DNA from: Lenisia limosa
Lineage: Eukaryota > Breviatea
Direction: 5' to 3'
DNA length: 21,921 bases
NCBI GenBank assembly: GCA_001655205.1
Contig: LPNZ01006411.1
Location: forward strand, 1-21,921
Of this stretch, positions 10,601 to 19,338 are shown piece by piece. A program made the translations under genes and the position numbers. Under the pieces are notes generated by a model. The model did not search any database. It was not told where the DNA came from and worked only from the letters and a program-made list of their open reading frames with translations. How positions within the stretch are numbered: position 1 is the first letter of the stretch; each line of letters starts with the position of its first letter.

Positions 10601-13440
10601 AGAATCCTGGGAGGTTAGTTCAAACTGTCAACAACGACTAAAATTAGAGGCAGCAAAAATATTGTAGGTATGAATGACGTCAGAAGAATGACGTTTGAAT
10701 TGGCCCCAGTAATCACCTCATCATGGTTCTGCTCGAATGCCATCGCCATAAAGAAGACTTTCGCCGCAACAGAGTTGGTTGCAACTGCGGCCTAACATCG
10801 TCAAATACAAACAATAACACAATAACCAATCATGCAACTGCTAAACGAGACTGCAACAGAAAAGATGCTTTCCATAGTAGACTGAGTAAGCTCAATTACC
10901 GGATGTAGAGGCTACACATGTCACTTGATCAACTTCAACAAAGTTCAGCACAAAACAGCAACTGCCTTTTCATCCCAATTCCACCAGCTCTTTTGTAGTC
11001 CTAAATAGAATCAATAAATTCAAGAAAGCAACTCATCACCAGTCAAGGCCACGCCCTTCCAACTTTGCAGAGAGACAAATATTATTGGTTCAAAATCTTT
11101 GATAATTTCATATACTACATGTATATCATATTCAAAACAATTTAATTACACCTTCAATGTTACCTACAAGCCCATCATCTCCTTTTTTGCATTTGAGTTA
11201 TTAAATATGTTGATTGTGTTGATTTTTTTGAAATGATTTGATGAATTGATTTGACTCAATTTATGCATTGCTTTGATATTTTCTCTCTTAGTCAATTTTT
11301 GTTTTCTTTGGGTCGTACTGCCCGCTATTTTTGTTGTTGATTCATCGATATTTAGAGGGCTGAGAAACTCAAAGAGATGTACCTGCAACAAATGGAAGTT
11401 TATGAAGCGAATTTAAAGAAAGTTAGTGCTACCTGAATCATGACTTACTGCTCAGAGGGACTTGGAGCTACCGCGGAGCCCGGTCAAAACAGTGCCCGCT
11501 TCCTACCCTCATGCCTTCGCCAATCCCTTGCGCCAGACGCCTGTGTCTACTGCTCTCCTGTCAAGGTCAAATCCAACCCTCTCCCCTCCGATCACCCAGT
11601 CTGTTCCTTCCCCGGCGTGTGTGCAAGTTTGTGGAGTTGCTGTTTTAAGAAGAAATTTTATTTAAATACGTACGTGGGGATGACTGTCAACAGTTGTACA
11701 CCTGATGTTCAGTTATTATTACCTGGTACATTGGTTGTTTTATTTAATACATTCCATACTAATCTACACCCAACTTCACAACAATACAATCCCTACCTCT
11801 TACATCACAGAGCAATCCACAGCCCCCGAGTATCCCAGCTTCAACCAAGCCCTTCCCCCAGAGGTTGGCGACTGAATTACCAATAATTTTGGCATCAAAG
11901 GGAAGCCCATAATGTGTTCTTGCAAAAAATATGGGAATAATCCTTTTTTTTTTTTTTATTTTTTTTTTTATCATTTTCAGGGGGCAACGAGCACTTCTCA
12001 AGAACTTCCCAATGAAAAAGCCCCTCTCGTTATCTGCCGGGGGTATTCAGAGTATCTCAAAGAGCGCAACCCCCGGTTAGTTGGAGATATTGATCTCTTT
12101 TTTACCTTTTTATCTCAATTCACTGCACAATCATTATTCATCTGAATTTGGCCCGTTAGTCGAGGGGGGTTTGGATACTGCTTGTTTTGTCTGTAATTAA
12201 TTCTTCAATATGACCAGTACCACAACTTAAACCCCTCACCAGTATCGCACCACGAACAATCCGAATTCACTTTTTAGTTCGCACGGACCTCTCCAAGTCC
12301 ATCCCTGTCGCCTCACCAAACCCGCCCAAATCCATAGCACACAGCCAGCCATCCTTCCGCCCCTCAAACAACCTTCAGGAGTCCTCACCGCATGCATACC
12401 ACCAGCAAAGCCCGCATTCTGGGCAAAGTCCTCTCCAAATGAACCAAATCAGCCCTGTTGAACAGCAAATGAGGTCCCCGATGGAGCCGCAATCACCCCT
12501 TGGGTTGGTGGATGGGTTCCTTTTTTACAAATGAAAATATATCATATTAAATCAAATCATGGGGATGTGTAATACATAATATATTTAAAGGGACGCTTTT
12601 GATATACTGATCATTTTACTGTNNNNNNNNNNNNNNNNNNNNNNNNNNNNNNNNNNNNNNNNNNNNNNNNNNNNNNNNNNNNNNNNNNNNNNNNNNNNNN
12701 GGTTATGATATGAGTTAAAGATATGTATAATTGTCCGGTGTGGCGAATCTCAATTCACAACAGCTTACCTTTGTAGTCACACAAGCCCTATGAACCAAAA
12801 CAGCCCCATGTCCTCGATCCACGACCCGTCCCCCCACAACTCCATACCCGAAGCCTCGCCAATGGGTTCAATGCACAACTCGTCTCCGCAGGGCTCCATG
12901 TATCTTCCATCCCTCGGGGGCATTCACTCCGCTAGCCCCTTAAACGCCCAGACCCATTCCAACACCAGCAGTCGACAGAATAGCCCGTATGTCCAAGGCA
13001 CGAGTGCAAGTCCCCCAGGGCCACCCAGGCCCTCCCCCCTGCCACAAACAGCTATTCCAACGCAGCAGTTCAATATGAGCCCCAAAGTCACGGCAAACAG
13101 TCCTTTAACAAGTGCTATTCCCTCGCACTCTCACGAACCACACCCATCCAATTCGCCAATTCGCGACCAATTTACCTCGCAATTACCTGGATACGCACAG
13201 CCGCCTGAACTGCAACTCAACCCCTCTAATGAATACCCCGAAAATGGGCCCGATGATATTGGTGATGATGTGATGATGGGCCCCTTCCAGCCCCACGACC
13301 TTCATATGCCCTTGAGCCATGATCTTGATGATCAAATTGCTCAAGGCCACTTCAACAGCACGCATTCAAGTCCCAATCTCTTCAGTCCCAGTTTGAACGA
13401 GTCACATTTGTCGCCGAATTTCCCTCTTATGATGTTATAG
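7589..13440 (+). CDS. Tandem HMG-box protein with Ser/Pro/Gln-rich tail
   Basis: This is a chromatin or transcription-type protein with two HMG boxes followed by a long disordered tail. Proposed exons are 7589-7627, 7962-8012 (or to 8021), 8294-8353, 8605-8653, 8855-8925, 9321-9395, 11356-11421, 11456-11626, 11813-11863, 11981-12075, 12243-12503 and 12777-13440, ending at TAG. Phases agree at each visible junction. The helix-1 region of box 1 and a segment of about 13 residues of box 2 are missing and probably lie in gaps 7806-7943 and 9190-9245. The boxes are HMGB-like; the tail recalls SWI/SNF-associated HMG proteins such as PBRM1 or BAF57 and the TOX family in composition only, so no orthologue is named. 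Exon 12243-12503 has an uncertain start (12278 is an alternative acceptor that does not fit phase). Confidence 0.82.
7806..7943. other. Assembly gap, probably hiding an HMG box 1 exon
   Basis: A run of 138 N lies between exon 7589-7627 and exon 7962-8012. The N-terminal part of box 1 (the usual KRPLTAFxxF segment) is not visible on either side, so it is expected here. The real gap length is unknown. Confidence 0.6.
7962..8653 (+). CDS. HMG box 1 exons
   Basis: Exon 7962-8012 encodes HMKVPDPAAVTEIANEI (helix 1-2 region). Exon 8294-8353 encodes WAGMTPEEKAPFEMHAIADK with the conserved Trp and the PEEKAPF signature. Exon 8605-8653 encodes FRYEKEILEYN (helix 3). With the canonical donor after 8012, three residues are missing before Trp compared with box 2 and HMGB proteins. 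If the exon runs on to 8021 it adds VPG and the spacing becomes normal, but the donor would be the non-canonical gcatat. A 9-base microexon is another possibility. Confidence 0.85.
8042..8107. repeat. Perfect-arm palindromic element (66 bp)
   Basis: AGAGCTTCACTTTCGGT (8042-8058) is the exact reverse complement of 8091-8107, with a 32-base spacer reading CCCAAAAAAGACTGAATTTT and onwards. It lies in the intron just after box 1 exon 7962-8012. A partial copy of the arm (ATAGAGCTTCACTTCGACT) occurs at 8371-8389. It looks like a small foldback or MITE-type element. Confidence 0.9.
8525..8572 (+). repeat. 12-bp tandem repeat, four copies
   Basis: AGCATGATGTTG is repeated four times, with one T-to-C change in the third copy. 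It lies in the intron between exons 8294-8353 and 8605-8653. On the minus strand it reads as a short NIML repeat, which has no other support as coding. Confidence 0.95.
8855..11421 (+). CDS. HMG box 2 exons
   Basis: Exon 8855-8925 encodes AKQLRIEERPKKPLTAYIAF, the HMG helix-1 start; its acceptor (CATGACAG) means that the ATG at 8848 is intronic. Exon 9321-9395 encodes VPEVMNRVSQLWRLLSEEDK with the conserved Trp and ends RPYYE. Exon 11356-11421 encodes RAEKLKEMYLQQMEVYEANL (helix 3). Between the first two, about 13 residues of the usual RPKIKEENPDL type are absent, and a gap at 9190-9245 follows a poly-C/CAG acceptor exactly where that exon would begin. The intron 9396-11355 is by far the largest in the window and hosts gene pieces on the other strand. 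Confidence 0.88.
8971..9012 (+). repeat. Microsatellites (CA)n and (TATC)n
   Basis: A CACACACACCCACACAC run is followed by CTCTC and four to five TATC units, just downstream of exon 8855-8925 within the intron. Confidence 0.9.
9190..9245. other. Assembly gap, probably hiding an HMG box 2 microexon
   Basis: A run of 56 N begins right after an 11-C tract plus AG, an acceptor-like sequence. About 39 coding bases of box 2 are missing between exons ending 8925 and starting 9321, both in phase 0, so a small phase-0 exon is expected here. Confidence 0.55.
9745..9865 (-). pseudogene. Coiled-coil-like fragment with a frame break
   Basis: On the minus strand, PKNEEQQQEIES is followed by a stop, and after a one-base shift LKKMMKEECQGYERRLKSQ is open. 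The Glu/Lys/Gln heptad-like composition looks like a coiled coil, but there is no convincing acceptor and the frame is broken at about 9810. It may be a decayed exon or a chance open stretch. It lies in the large HMG-gene intron, downstream of the antisense metallo-beta-lactamase exon. Confidence 0.25.
9848..9917 (+). repeat. 35-bp tandem duplication with short ORF
   Basis: Two adjacent 35-base units (9848-9882 and 9883-9917) differ by one base (GGATCGGGT versus GGAGCGGGT). Each begins ATGAATGACAAATACAAG, reading MNDKYKNIK. The second opens a 35-codon frame ending at about 9990 that has no recognised relatives. As 35 is not a multiple of three, the duplication does not extend one reading frame. 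Confidence 0.85.
10085..10791 (-). CDS. SNM1-like metallo-beta-lactamase-fold gene, antisense in HMG intron
   Basis: SNM1/Apollo/Artemis proteins are DNA nucleases with a metallo-beta-lactamase fold. Exon 10420-10085 (acceptor CTCCTAG, stop TGA at 10087-10085) encodes 111 residues. HGVTVTPFSVDHCLGALGF then VLHTGDFRPARDF matches the family pattern GV-VTLLDANHCPGAVMFLF then VLYTGDFR. The metal-binding Asp of TGDFR is present, but the usual HCPG is HCLG and the chain stops soon after. An upstream exon 10791-10717 (AAVATNSVAAKVFF and on to NHDE) joins in phase 0 but lacks an HxHxDH motif. Other exon-like stretches at about 11040-11065 and 10930-10985 cannot be joined with confidence. It could be a nested gene, a divergent inactive paralogue or a decaying copy. 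Confidence 0.55.
11456..13440 (+). CDS. Low-complexity tail exons of HMG-box gene
   Basis: Exons 11456-11626, 11813-11863, 11981-12075, 12243-12503 and 12777-13440. All are rich in Ser, Pro, Asn and Gln, with repeated NSP, SPM, QSP and SSP units; the last exon alone is 221 codons. One more ordered island, GYSEYLKERNP at the end of 11981-12075, recalls the SEAYLKYI and SPAYLAYI motifs after the HMG box in PBRM1 and BAF57. The C-terminus has an acidic patch (GPDDIGDDVM) and finishes with LSPNFPLMML. Such tails are typical of transcription co-regulators and are presumably disordered. The acceptor for 11813 is CACAGAG|CAA, chosen because it keeps phase; an AG two bases earlier would create a stop. 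Confidence 0.8.
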
Positions 13441-13496
13441 AACCTTGTATTTTTATTGTCTATTTGCCTTTGTGAGGTATGTTATTTATTGCTTGT

Positions 13497-13553
13497 ACTA
13501 TCCAGACAGGAGGATGAGCAGGGGTTGCACTATCGAGACAGGAGCAGGGGTTC
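13497..13553 (+). repeat. Imperfect tandem duplication after HMG-gene stop
   Basis: Two units begin ACTATCCAGACAGGAG and ACTATCGAGACAGGAG and both end GAGCAGGGGTT; the second lacks about six bases. It lies in the presumed 3' untranslated region. Confidence 0.75.
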
Positions 13554-13558
13554 TATAT

Positions 13559-13610
13559 GGTCCCAAAAAGACCGAATATCTCGAATCCTCGATAAAGGTC
13601 AATATTTAAA
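13559..13610 (+). repeat. Degenerate member of GGTCCCAAA foldback family
   Basis: It reads GGTCCCAAAAAGACCGAATA followed by ATCCTCGATAAA and CAATATTT. It matches the spacer of the palindrome at 8042-8107 and the loop of 2624-2712. No right arm is visible, so it is a partial copy. Confidence 0.6.
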
Positions 13611-13957
13611 CTAATGATTTGTGAACGCTATCGAAACGTTTGGATACTACAACGGGGAGATTGTTACTGCAAATTGCCAAATCTTTTCCGAAATATACCT
13701 TGGGGTGTGATCTTGTCAAACCATCATACATTTGTTGCACAATACTAATCAAAACTGTTCAAATACCAAGGCCATAATAACATAATAAAACGGAGCTCTT
13801 CAAACTTCCTCCATTTCCCCATTTTTGCTGATACCGACAAAAATCAGCAGCAAAACAAGTAAGCACAGCCACAAAATACAACTAAAGTGTAAAACAGCAA
13901 AAGTTGATCATCTTTTACAAAATTGACGTGTGTGACTTTGGTTTTGAAAACATATTT

Positions 13958-15140
13958 TCAAGAATATTCAAAATTCAGTCTTCTCTGGTATTCTTCATTT
14001 TCAAACTCACCAAAGAGGGACTCTACTAGCCTTTGTACAGAGTTCTTCAGGGATTTGAATAGATAGGTCTTTCTCTAAATTACTAAGTTGCAACCACCAA
14101 GCAAAGGCAACCGTGTTGTCAAAACCAATTTATTACCTTCATCTCGCTCCTCATGTTGACATAGAAGTGTTCGTGGAATCCCATCTAACATTATTATTTA
14201 CACAAATCATTTGGAAAATGATATTGTATTAACATAAGGAAACGGACTAATAAACAGAAAAGATATAATGAGAGGATTCCAAAATACTTCTCACAAGACA
14301 ACATTTGGAAGTTTGTATTACCGGTACACAAAAAAATACCTACAAATGTAATATAATACTCAGTTTATCGATTGTGAGTACACATTATTATGAGTAAATT
14401 GTGTAACATGAAACATCACATGCAGCATACCCAATTTGGAAGTTGGACTGAGAGGGTCTGGGATTACATAGTGGGAATGGCCTGCCTTCTTCGCTACAAG
14501 CCCACCAACTCCCGCCGCAACAATCGGAGCAACCAATCCACTGGTTAACAGAATAGCCGCTCCACCCATTCCTAAAACTGGTCAAAAATATTACGTTTTC
14601 TATTTCTTTGTATACTTTTATGATACTAATAGGTTACCCAATTGCTCAAAAGCAAAACTGGATTTGAAGTTGTCTCAGTAAATGGAATTCACACCAATTG
14701 TTTAACCTACCAGCCATTGCTGCGATAACGGCCTTTGACCGTCTCCTCTTAGCATGCAAGGGATACTCGGATGTGTCAGAGCTACACAGTGAAAACCGTG
14801 TGAAATAAGATTTATTGCGAAAATAGAGTTTCGGCGCATATTACGGGGGTTAAATCTCAAAGATCTTCCACTTGTAAAAGCACAGTAAAGTTGAAATGGT
14901 TGTACCCATATCACCCACTATCACTGACCCCATCTGAACACAGTACACACTGAGATATCACTTGAAGCAGCAACTTAAAACATCAACTTGCCCAACCCTA
15001 CACTTGAAATAACACGCCAGCTTCGATCCTTGTGGAGAAGTTGTCGTCAACTTCTAGGTTAGAAAGGAGGGTGTGGTTGAGAGACTTCCATTGTTGCCGC
15101 ACCCGGGATTCGTCTGAGCCGTCGGGACCTTGATGCGCCT
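13958..15140 (-). CDS. DENN protein C-terminus with Gly/Ala-rich hydrophobic stretch
   Basis: Exons 15140-15002, 14781-14711, 14571-14468, 14184-14137 and 14074-13958 encode residues about 436-594. A polar helix (ESRVRQQWKSLNHTLLSNLE) is followed by a basic KRRRSK at 493-498. Then comes a hydrophobic run at about 499-532 (AVIAAMAGMGG, then LLTSGLVAPIVAAGVGGLVA), with KK after it. It is long enough for one membrane span or a re-entrant hairpin around the Pro, and has glycine-zipper spacing. It resembles the GGLAAPLVAAG segment of TMCO4 (DUF726) but no hydrolase domain follows. The tail (KSLKNSVQRLVESLFGEFEN) is amphipathic. Confidence 0.65.
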
Positions 15141-18100
15141 CTAATGTGTTACTACTATTTAATATGAAATAGTATATCTATTATATGTTTACATCAGTCA
15201 AAATTGTGAGCTCATGGCTTCTAATGTAAGATTTTGTGGAGAGAAAATTGAAAAATCTATGTTTTTGTTAGAAAAAAATTACACATCAGGTTTGAATTGA
15301 ATTTTTATTTCATAAGAGCAAAGCTATTATGTGGTACACTGGTGATATGATATTGCAAGTTGCCAATTTTAACATGTAAATCAAGCGGCAAACCAAGGAC
15401 AATTTTGTTCATCTGTGACAGCGCCCAGCTGGGAATACCTGGCAGTTTGTAGCGCTGTAGTAGTAAAAAAGGACAACAATTCGTTGACACAAAACATATG
15501 AATTCAAAAGTTACTAGTATAATGATATTTGTGCATATGAAGTTGTCATACCACAATTTAACTGACAGAATGTGATATAAAGTTTTACGAATGGAGTTTC
15601 GGTAAGATTACAATGTTTTGACAAGAACATAGCAGACCTGGTAGCCATGCTTTTCGAGAGATCTACTTCGCTCCATTCGAATAAAAGGGGCTGTTTCACT
15701 GTCGACAGATTCCAACTAAATACATTTTAGAAATAATAAAAATATGCATGGCATGCCTTTGTTGTATTATGAATAATTGTCTTCTTATAAGTACATTACT
15801 GATGTAAAATGTCGTAATTTAGTCTTGGAATTGACTATGCATATTGTAAAACATCATCTCAGCAATTCTCAGACAAATTTACGTGAGTGATAATATTACT
15901 TAAATCTTCAATGAAACGCACTTCTCAACTTGGCTCGATCAATCCAGTTTACCTCCCGATAGTATCATGCTTATGTAATTGACCTTTATTCGCAACTGCC
16001 CACCGTATCAAATTCAGGCAATGACTGACTTATCTCTACTTTGTCTTCATACGCGATGTTTGGTTCAACTGGTGAATTATTGTGTGTAAAGAACTGGTAA
16101 ATTGTTTTGAGAATAATACAAAAACACAACTCACCTTGTTCCAATTCCATATCAGGTTTTTCATTTGGCTTGAGAATACTGCTTCTATTAATACAGTTAA
16201 GATTCAAAAATGTAGAAATATTGACACTGAAAATTCTCAATTCTCCAAATAAGAAACACATCCTAACCTTCTCAACTTCCAGCCGTTGACAACAGTAACA
16301 GTCCCATCGTCAACATCGGCTATGACATCCACAGACTCGGACCTGTTAGCCAAATGAACAAAGGATAAGGAATATGTAAAAAAGAATGAGTCAAAGAGAC
16401 TAATCAAGTATGTTTTGGGATAATATACATAGCTATGTAGATGGATTGTAAACATAACATATGTGTGTATGTCGAGTAATTATTGCATTCAACGATATGA
16501 TATGGAAACTGTTTCAACCCTACATGCTGTGGGTGAGGTGTGGGTTAGTGGTGGCAAGTATAAGAGGAAGGTGTGAGGGTTGGGACGAAATCTCATCTAG
16601 TGAAGGCACTGTCACCACAAATCGTTGCAACCTACAATAGTTAGTCAAACTTTAACATCATGACTGAGCCTTTTCTTTGTCAATTACCATTTTACATACA
16701 GTATTGTGCACAATTGGTCATTTATGATTTTCTTTATTACTGATATTCGACAATGCAAGAATATTATACTCCTCTGTAGATAAATGACAGTATAATATTC
16801 CTGCAAAACCATAGGTACCAAGCCCCTTACGATTGAAGTGGCGCTGTTAAGAGAAGAAGACTGAAGGCAATTCGAGTGGCCAAATCAGGACTGCTCGATA
16901 GGACGACAATTCTTCCACTACATAGCATCGCTATCCTGAATTGATTTAGTGTGTTACAAGTTTTAACTGTAAGTGAAATACTAATAATATATCCTACCAT
17001 AGGGCTTGAATGTTGTAGCGAAAGATTAGAATGATGTCAACTAATCTAAAAAGAGAACATTCGTAATCGATTGAAATGCCCTGCGGCCATGGGGGCTCCA
17101 ATTCTAAACAGAATGTCACTATTTATGCCAATCCAAAACAATAGTACAAAAATAGAACTCACCCATCAAGTCACAATTCAGTGTGAATGTATTTAAAGCG
17201 TCTGCAATTTCATAATCTTTTCTTCAAAACAACCCCCAACAGTTCCTTCCTGACCTACCAATACCAAACAGTGTTGTTTGAGGTGGATCGCAAGTGAGAT
17301 ATGTCTGTATTTCAGCAGCTATAGAGTAAATTTGAAGAACACAATTTTTCCGTTTTACTTTCTAAAATAACCTTAATAAAAAAAAGCTTCATCCAAATTG
17401 AGCAATTATTTGTCAACAACCTACCAAGTTGTTGACATGTTGCAGCATTGGTCAGGTTTTGTTTGACCAGGTGGTTTCCAATCACTGACAAAATTGGGGC
17501 TATTGTATTGAATATCGGAACTACTGACCTATTACTAGTTAAAATAACTGAGACATTGGAGTACTTTGAATAGCAATATGAGCATATGAAATATCGTATT
17601 TTGATAATACATGCCAGATTATGCTATTTGTATGCAACTGACTAATCAGAAATAAAGGAGCTTACCAAACTGTGACAGAGAAAATTTTCGCTCCTCTTGA
17701 CTGCAAAATATCTAAGAAGTGAACTGGTAAGATAGTACAAAAATAACATACCTATTATACCCTATCATATGCAATGTACTTTTTTGGCCACCTTTTGATT
17801 TACCCAAACTCTTCAACAATGGGGCTTATACCATAAAACCTATCCTTTGATGATATACAACACATGGTAGAATTTGGTTATCAGAAGACGTGGAAAATGA
17901 CACATGATAATGGTAAGATCCCCACCTCGTTTTGAAGAGACAAGGCTGAGTGCAAACACGGGATGGTCGTCTGAAAACGTTCTGAAGACCGATGTGTGGA
18001 CACATTCCTGGGGGTGTTACCCATGATGGAGAGAAAAGGGGAAATCAAATATTACATTCAAATATTACCAAATCCAGTACACCAAGGATTCATTATGTTT

Positions 18101-18758
18101 AAGCAGCAATTTGTCAGCATTTTCCCATCCCACTGTCCCGGGCTGACAAGCGAACCGAACAGGTGGATGGCGAATTTGGTAGACTTCTGTCAGGTCGTGG
18201 TGGTGGGAGCCCTCGGGTATCAAGCTGATAAGTAAAATACGACATTTTATTATTCAGGTATGTACAAAAGGATATATTTCATCATAGCCATTAACCAAGG
18301 GGTATGAAATTACAACAATTATCAACAAGATTACAACATACAAATTGAGCACACACAACAGCAGACCAAAGCTCGAGTTAAAAGATGATCTTCAGTCAAG
18401 ACAGCCATGAAGCTCACCTCTCTGCCTTGAAGATGTCAGGAGGAATTTCGGGATCCATCGCCATGATCAAAGGGCCGCTGACAGTGTCGAAGTCTGGATG
18501 TTATTGTTTTGGTAATACTGTTGGTATGATATTCTAGATATAAAAGAGAACTCGATATGAACAATGAAGTAAGGATTGTCAAATGAATATTTAATTGGGT
18601 TTGAAAATTTGGACAGCTTTAGGCAATGTCACCAAAGATATTGATATACCACGCTCACTGCAAATGATGACTCCCATGTGGGCCACATTCCGTTTATATC
18701 GCACATCGGGACGGAACAGCTGCCTTGGGGAAGAAACCGTCTCCCCTGCCCCTGACAT
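13958..18758 (-). CDS. DENN-domain protein with C-terminal hydrophobic segment, 22 exons
   Basis: DENN proteins are Rab GTPase exchange factors or regulators. Exons in transcript order are 18758-18659, 18493-18418, 18224-18081, 17981-17926, 17824-17752, 17700-17666, 17499-17425, 17318-17259, 17201-17163, 17103-16998, 16935-16831, 16631-16524, 16342-16268, 16184-16135, 16068-16004, 15715-15638, 15454-15394, 15140-15002, 14781-14711, 14571-14468, 14184-14137 and 14074-13958. All 21 junctions keep phase and the total is 594 residues, close to DENND6-size proteins. The order is an N-terminal uDENN-like part, a cDENN part, a Ser/Arg-rich linker, then a hydrophobic helix pair and a short basic/acidic tail. 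A helicase or hydrolase domain is absent. The subfamily is not certain; DENND6/AVL9-type is the nearest by eye. Individual weak sites are 17824 (ATAAG acceptor) and the 62-base last intron. Confidence 0.8.
16268..17103 (-). CDS. DENN protein cDENN exons
   Basis: Exons 17103-16998, 16935-16831, 16631-16524 and 16342-16268 encode residues 220-351. LFRLVDIILIFRYNIQALW then AMLCSGRIVVLSSSPDL matches the cDENN signature, in which a leucine-rich helix carries LW or LLER before a VVxxSSSP strand. SLLLLTAPLQSLQRFVVTVP corresponds to the LYPFxxxxxxIPxLP helix-strand. PLILATTNPHL matches the FIxGVTNPFF of DENND6-type proteins, and VIADVDDGTVTVV matches the VVDLDxGxI strand. This is the most family-diagnostic part of the gene. 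Confidence 0.82.
17163..18758 (-). CDS. DENN protein N-terminal (uDENN-like) exons
   Basis: Exons 18758-17163 encode residues 1-219. HMGVIICNFDTVSGPLIMAM fits the first beta-strand and GP motif of longin/uDENN folds. IPEGSHHHDLTEVYQIRHPP resembles the conserved LPDGAHxxxxDxxYFHLP motif of uDENN domains. VFALSLVSSKR and a KSLGKSKGGQ loop follow, then FAPILSVIGNHLVKQNL, which fits the helix after the longin core. The ATG at 18758 is the first Met of an exon that stays open a little further upstream to 18799, so the start is likely but not proven. Confidence 0.72.
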
Positions 18759-19338
18759 CCTTCTATTATGGAAGCGTTTGCGGGGTGATTGACTCACATT
18801 GCAACTACATAGGCATCAGGAGAAACACGGATTGTACGAAGGTTGTTATGGCCGAGATGTTGTGGCTCAACTGATTTGTTTTAATGGAGTGGAATTATGT
18901 GCAGTAAGGGAATGGGAGAAATCGAAGAAACCAAATAAGCAAATGAAATGAGTAACACAACGGAAGAAACTGAGCCATTTACCAATTACCAAATATAGTA
19001 AATGGTCAAAAGGACAGGATTTTTGACAGTTTTGGCAGAAAAAGGAAAATCGGGGAAACGCAATCAAAAAACACAAAATTTAATAATCAGTTCTCAATGA
19101 CAGTTTCTTGTGTCGTCGGCAGTAAACTACTTAAAAAGTCCACAAAATTTGATCCATTGACTTGTGCCCTCTAAAAATACTGTGTTTTTTACTGTTTTTT
19201 TTCGTCCATTGTTTTCCTTCTGACAACAATGTGACAGTGTTACCCTTTTACCCTTTTACTTGATGCTACTAACATCGATCATCGATTATACCTTGCTTGA
19301 ACCCTCGCCCCCGCACCATCCTTTGGACAAGATTCAAG
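18759..19338. promoter_or_regulatory. Shared 5' region of DENN gene (minus) and small gene (plus)
   Basis: About 580 bases separate the two diverging start codons. No TATA box or other clear core element was recognised. A short plus-strand repeat TTACCCTTTTACCCTTTTAC lies at 19239-19259. Confidence 0.4.

Larger units (their letters stand above)
13441..13957. other. Convergent 3' region between HMG-box and DENN genes
   Basis: The HMG gene stops at 13440 (plus) and the DENN gene stops at 13958 (minus). AATAAA on the plus strand lies at 13784-13789; the reverse complement TTTATT lies at 13485-13490 and 13452-13457. If used, the two transcripts would overlap tail to tail by about 300 bases. An imperfect tandem duplication sits at 13497-13553 and a repeat relative at 13559-13610. 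Confidence 0.4.

Noticed and set aside
11440-11886. Single 148-codon plus-strand frame
   Set aside because: A different frame (RDLELPRSPVKTVPASYPHA) joins both neighbouring exons in phase and matches the tail composition; the long frame runs through intron sequence.
14468-14781. A separate TMCO4 gene
   Set aside because: Only the hydrophobic segment resembles TMCO4; no hydrolase exons follow and the exons join the DENN exons in phase.
17996-18235. Plus-strand open frame of 79 codons
   Set aside because: It is antisense to DENN exon 18224-18081, which has uDENN-like motifs and in-phase splice sites.
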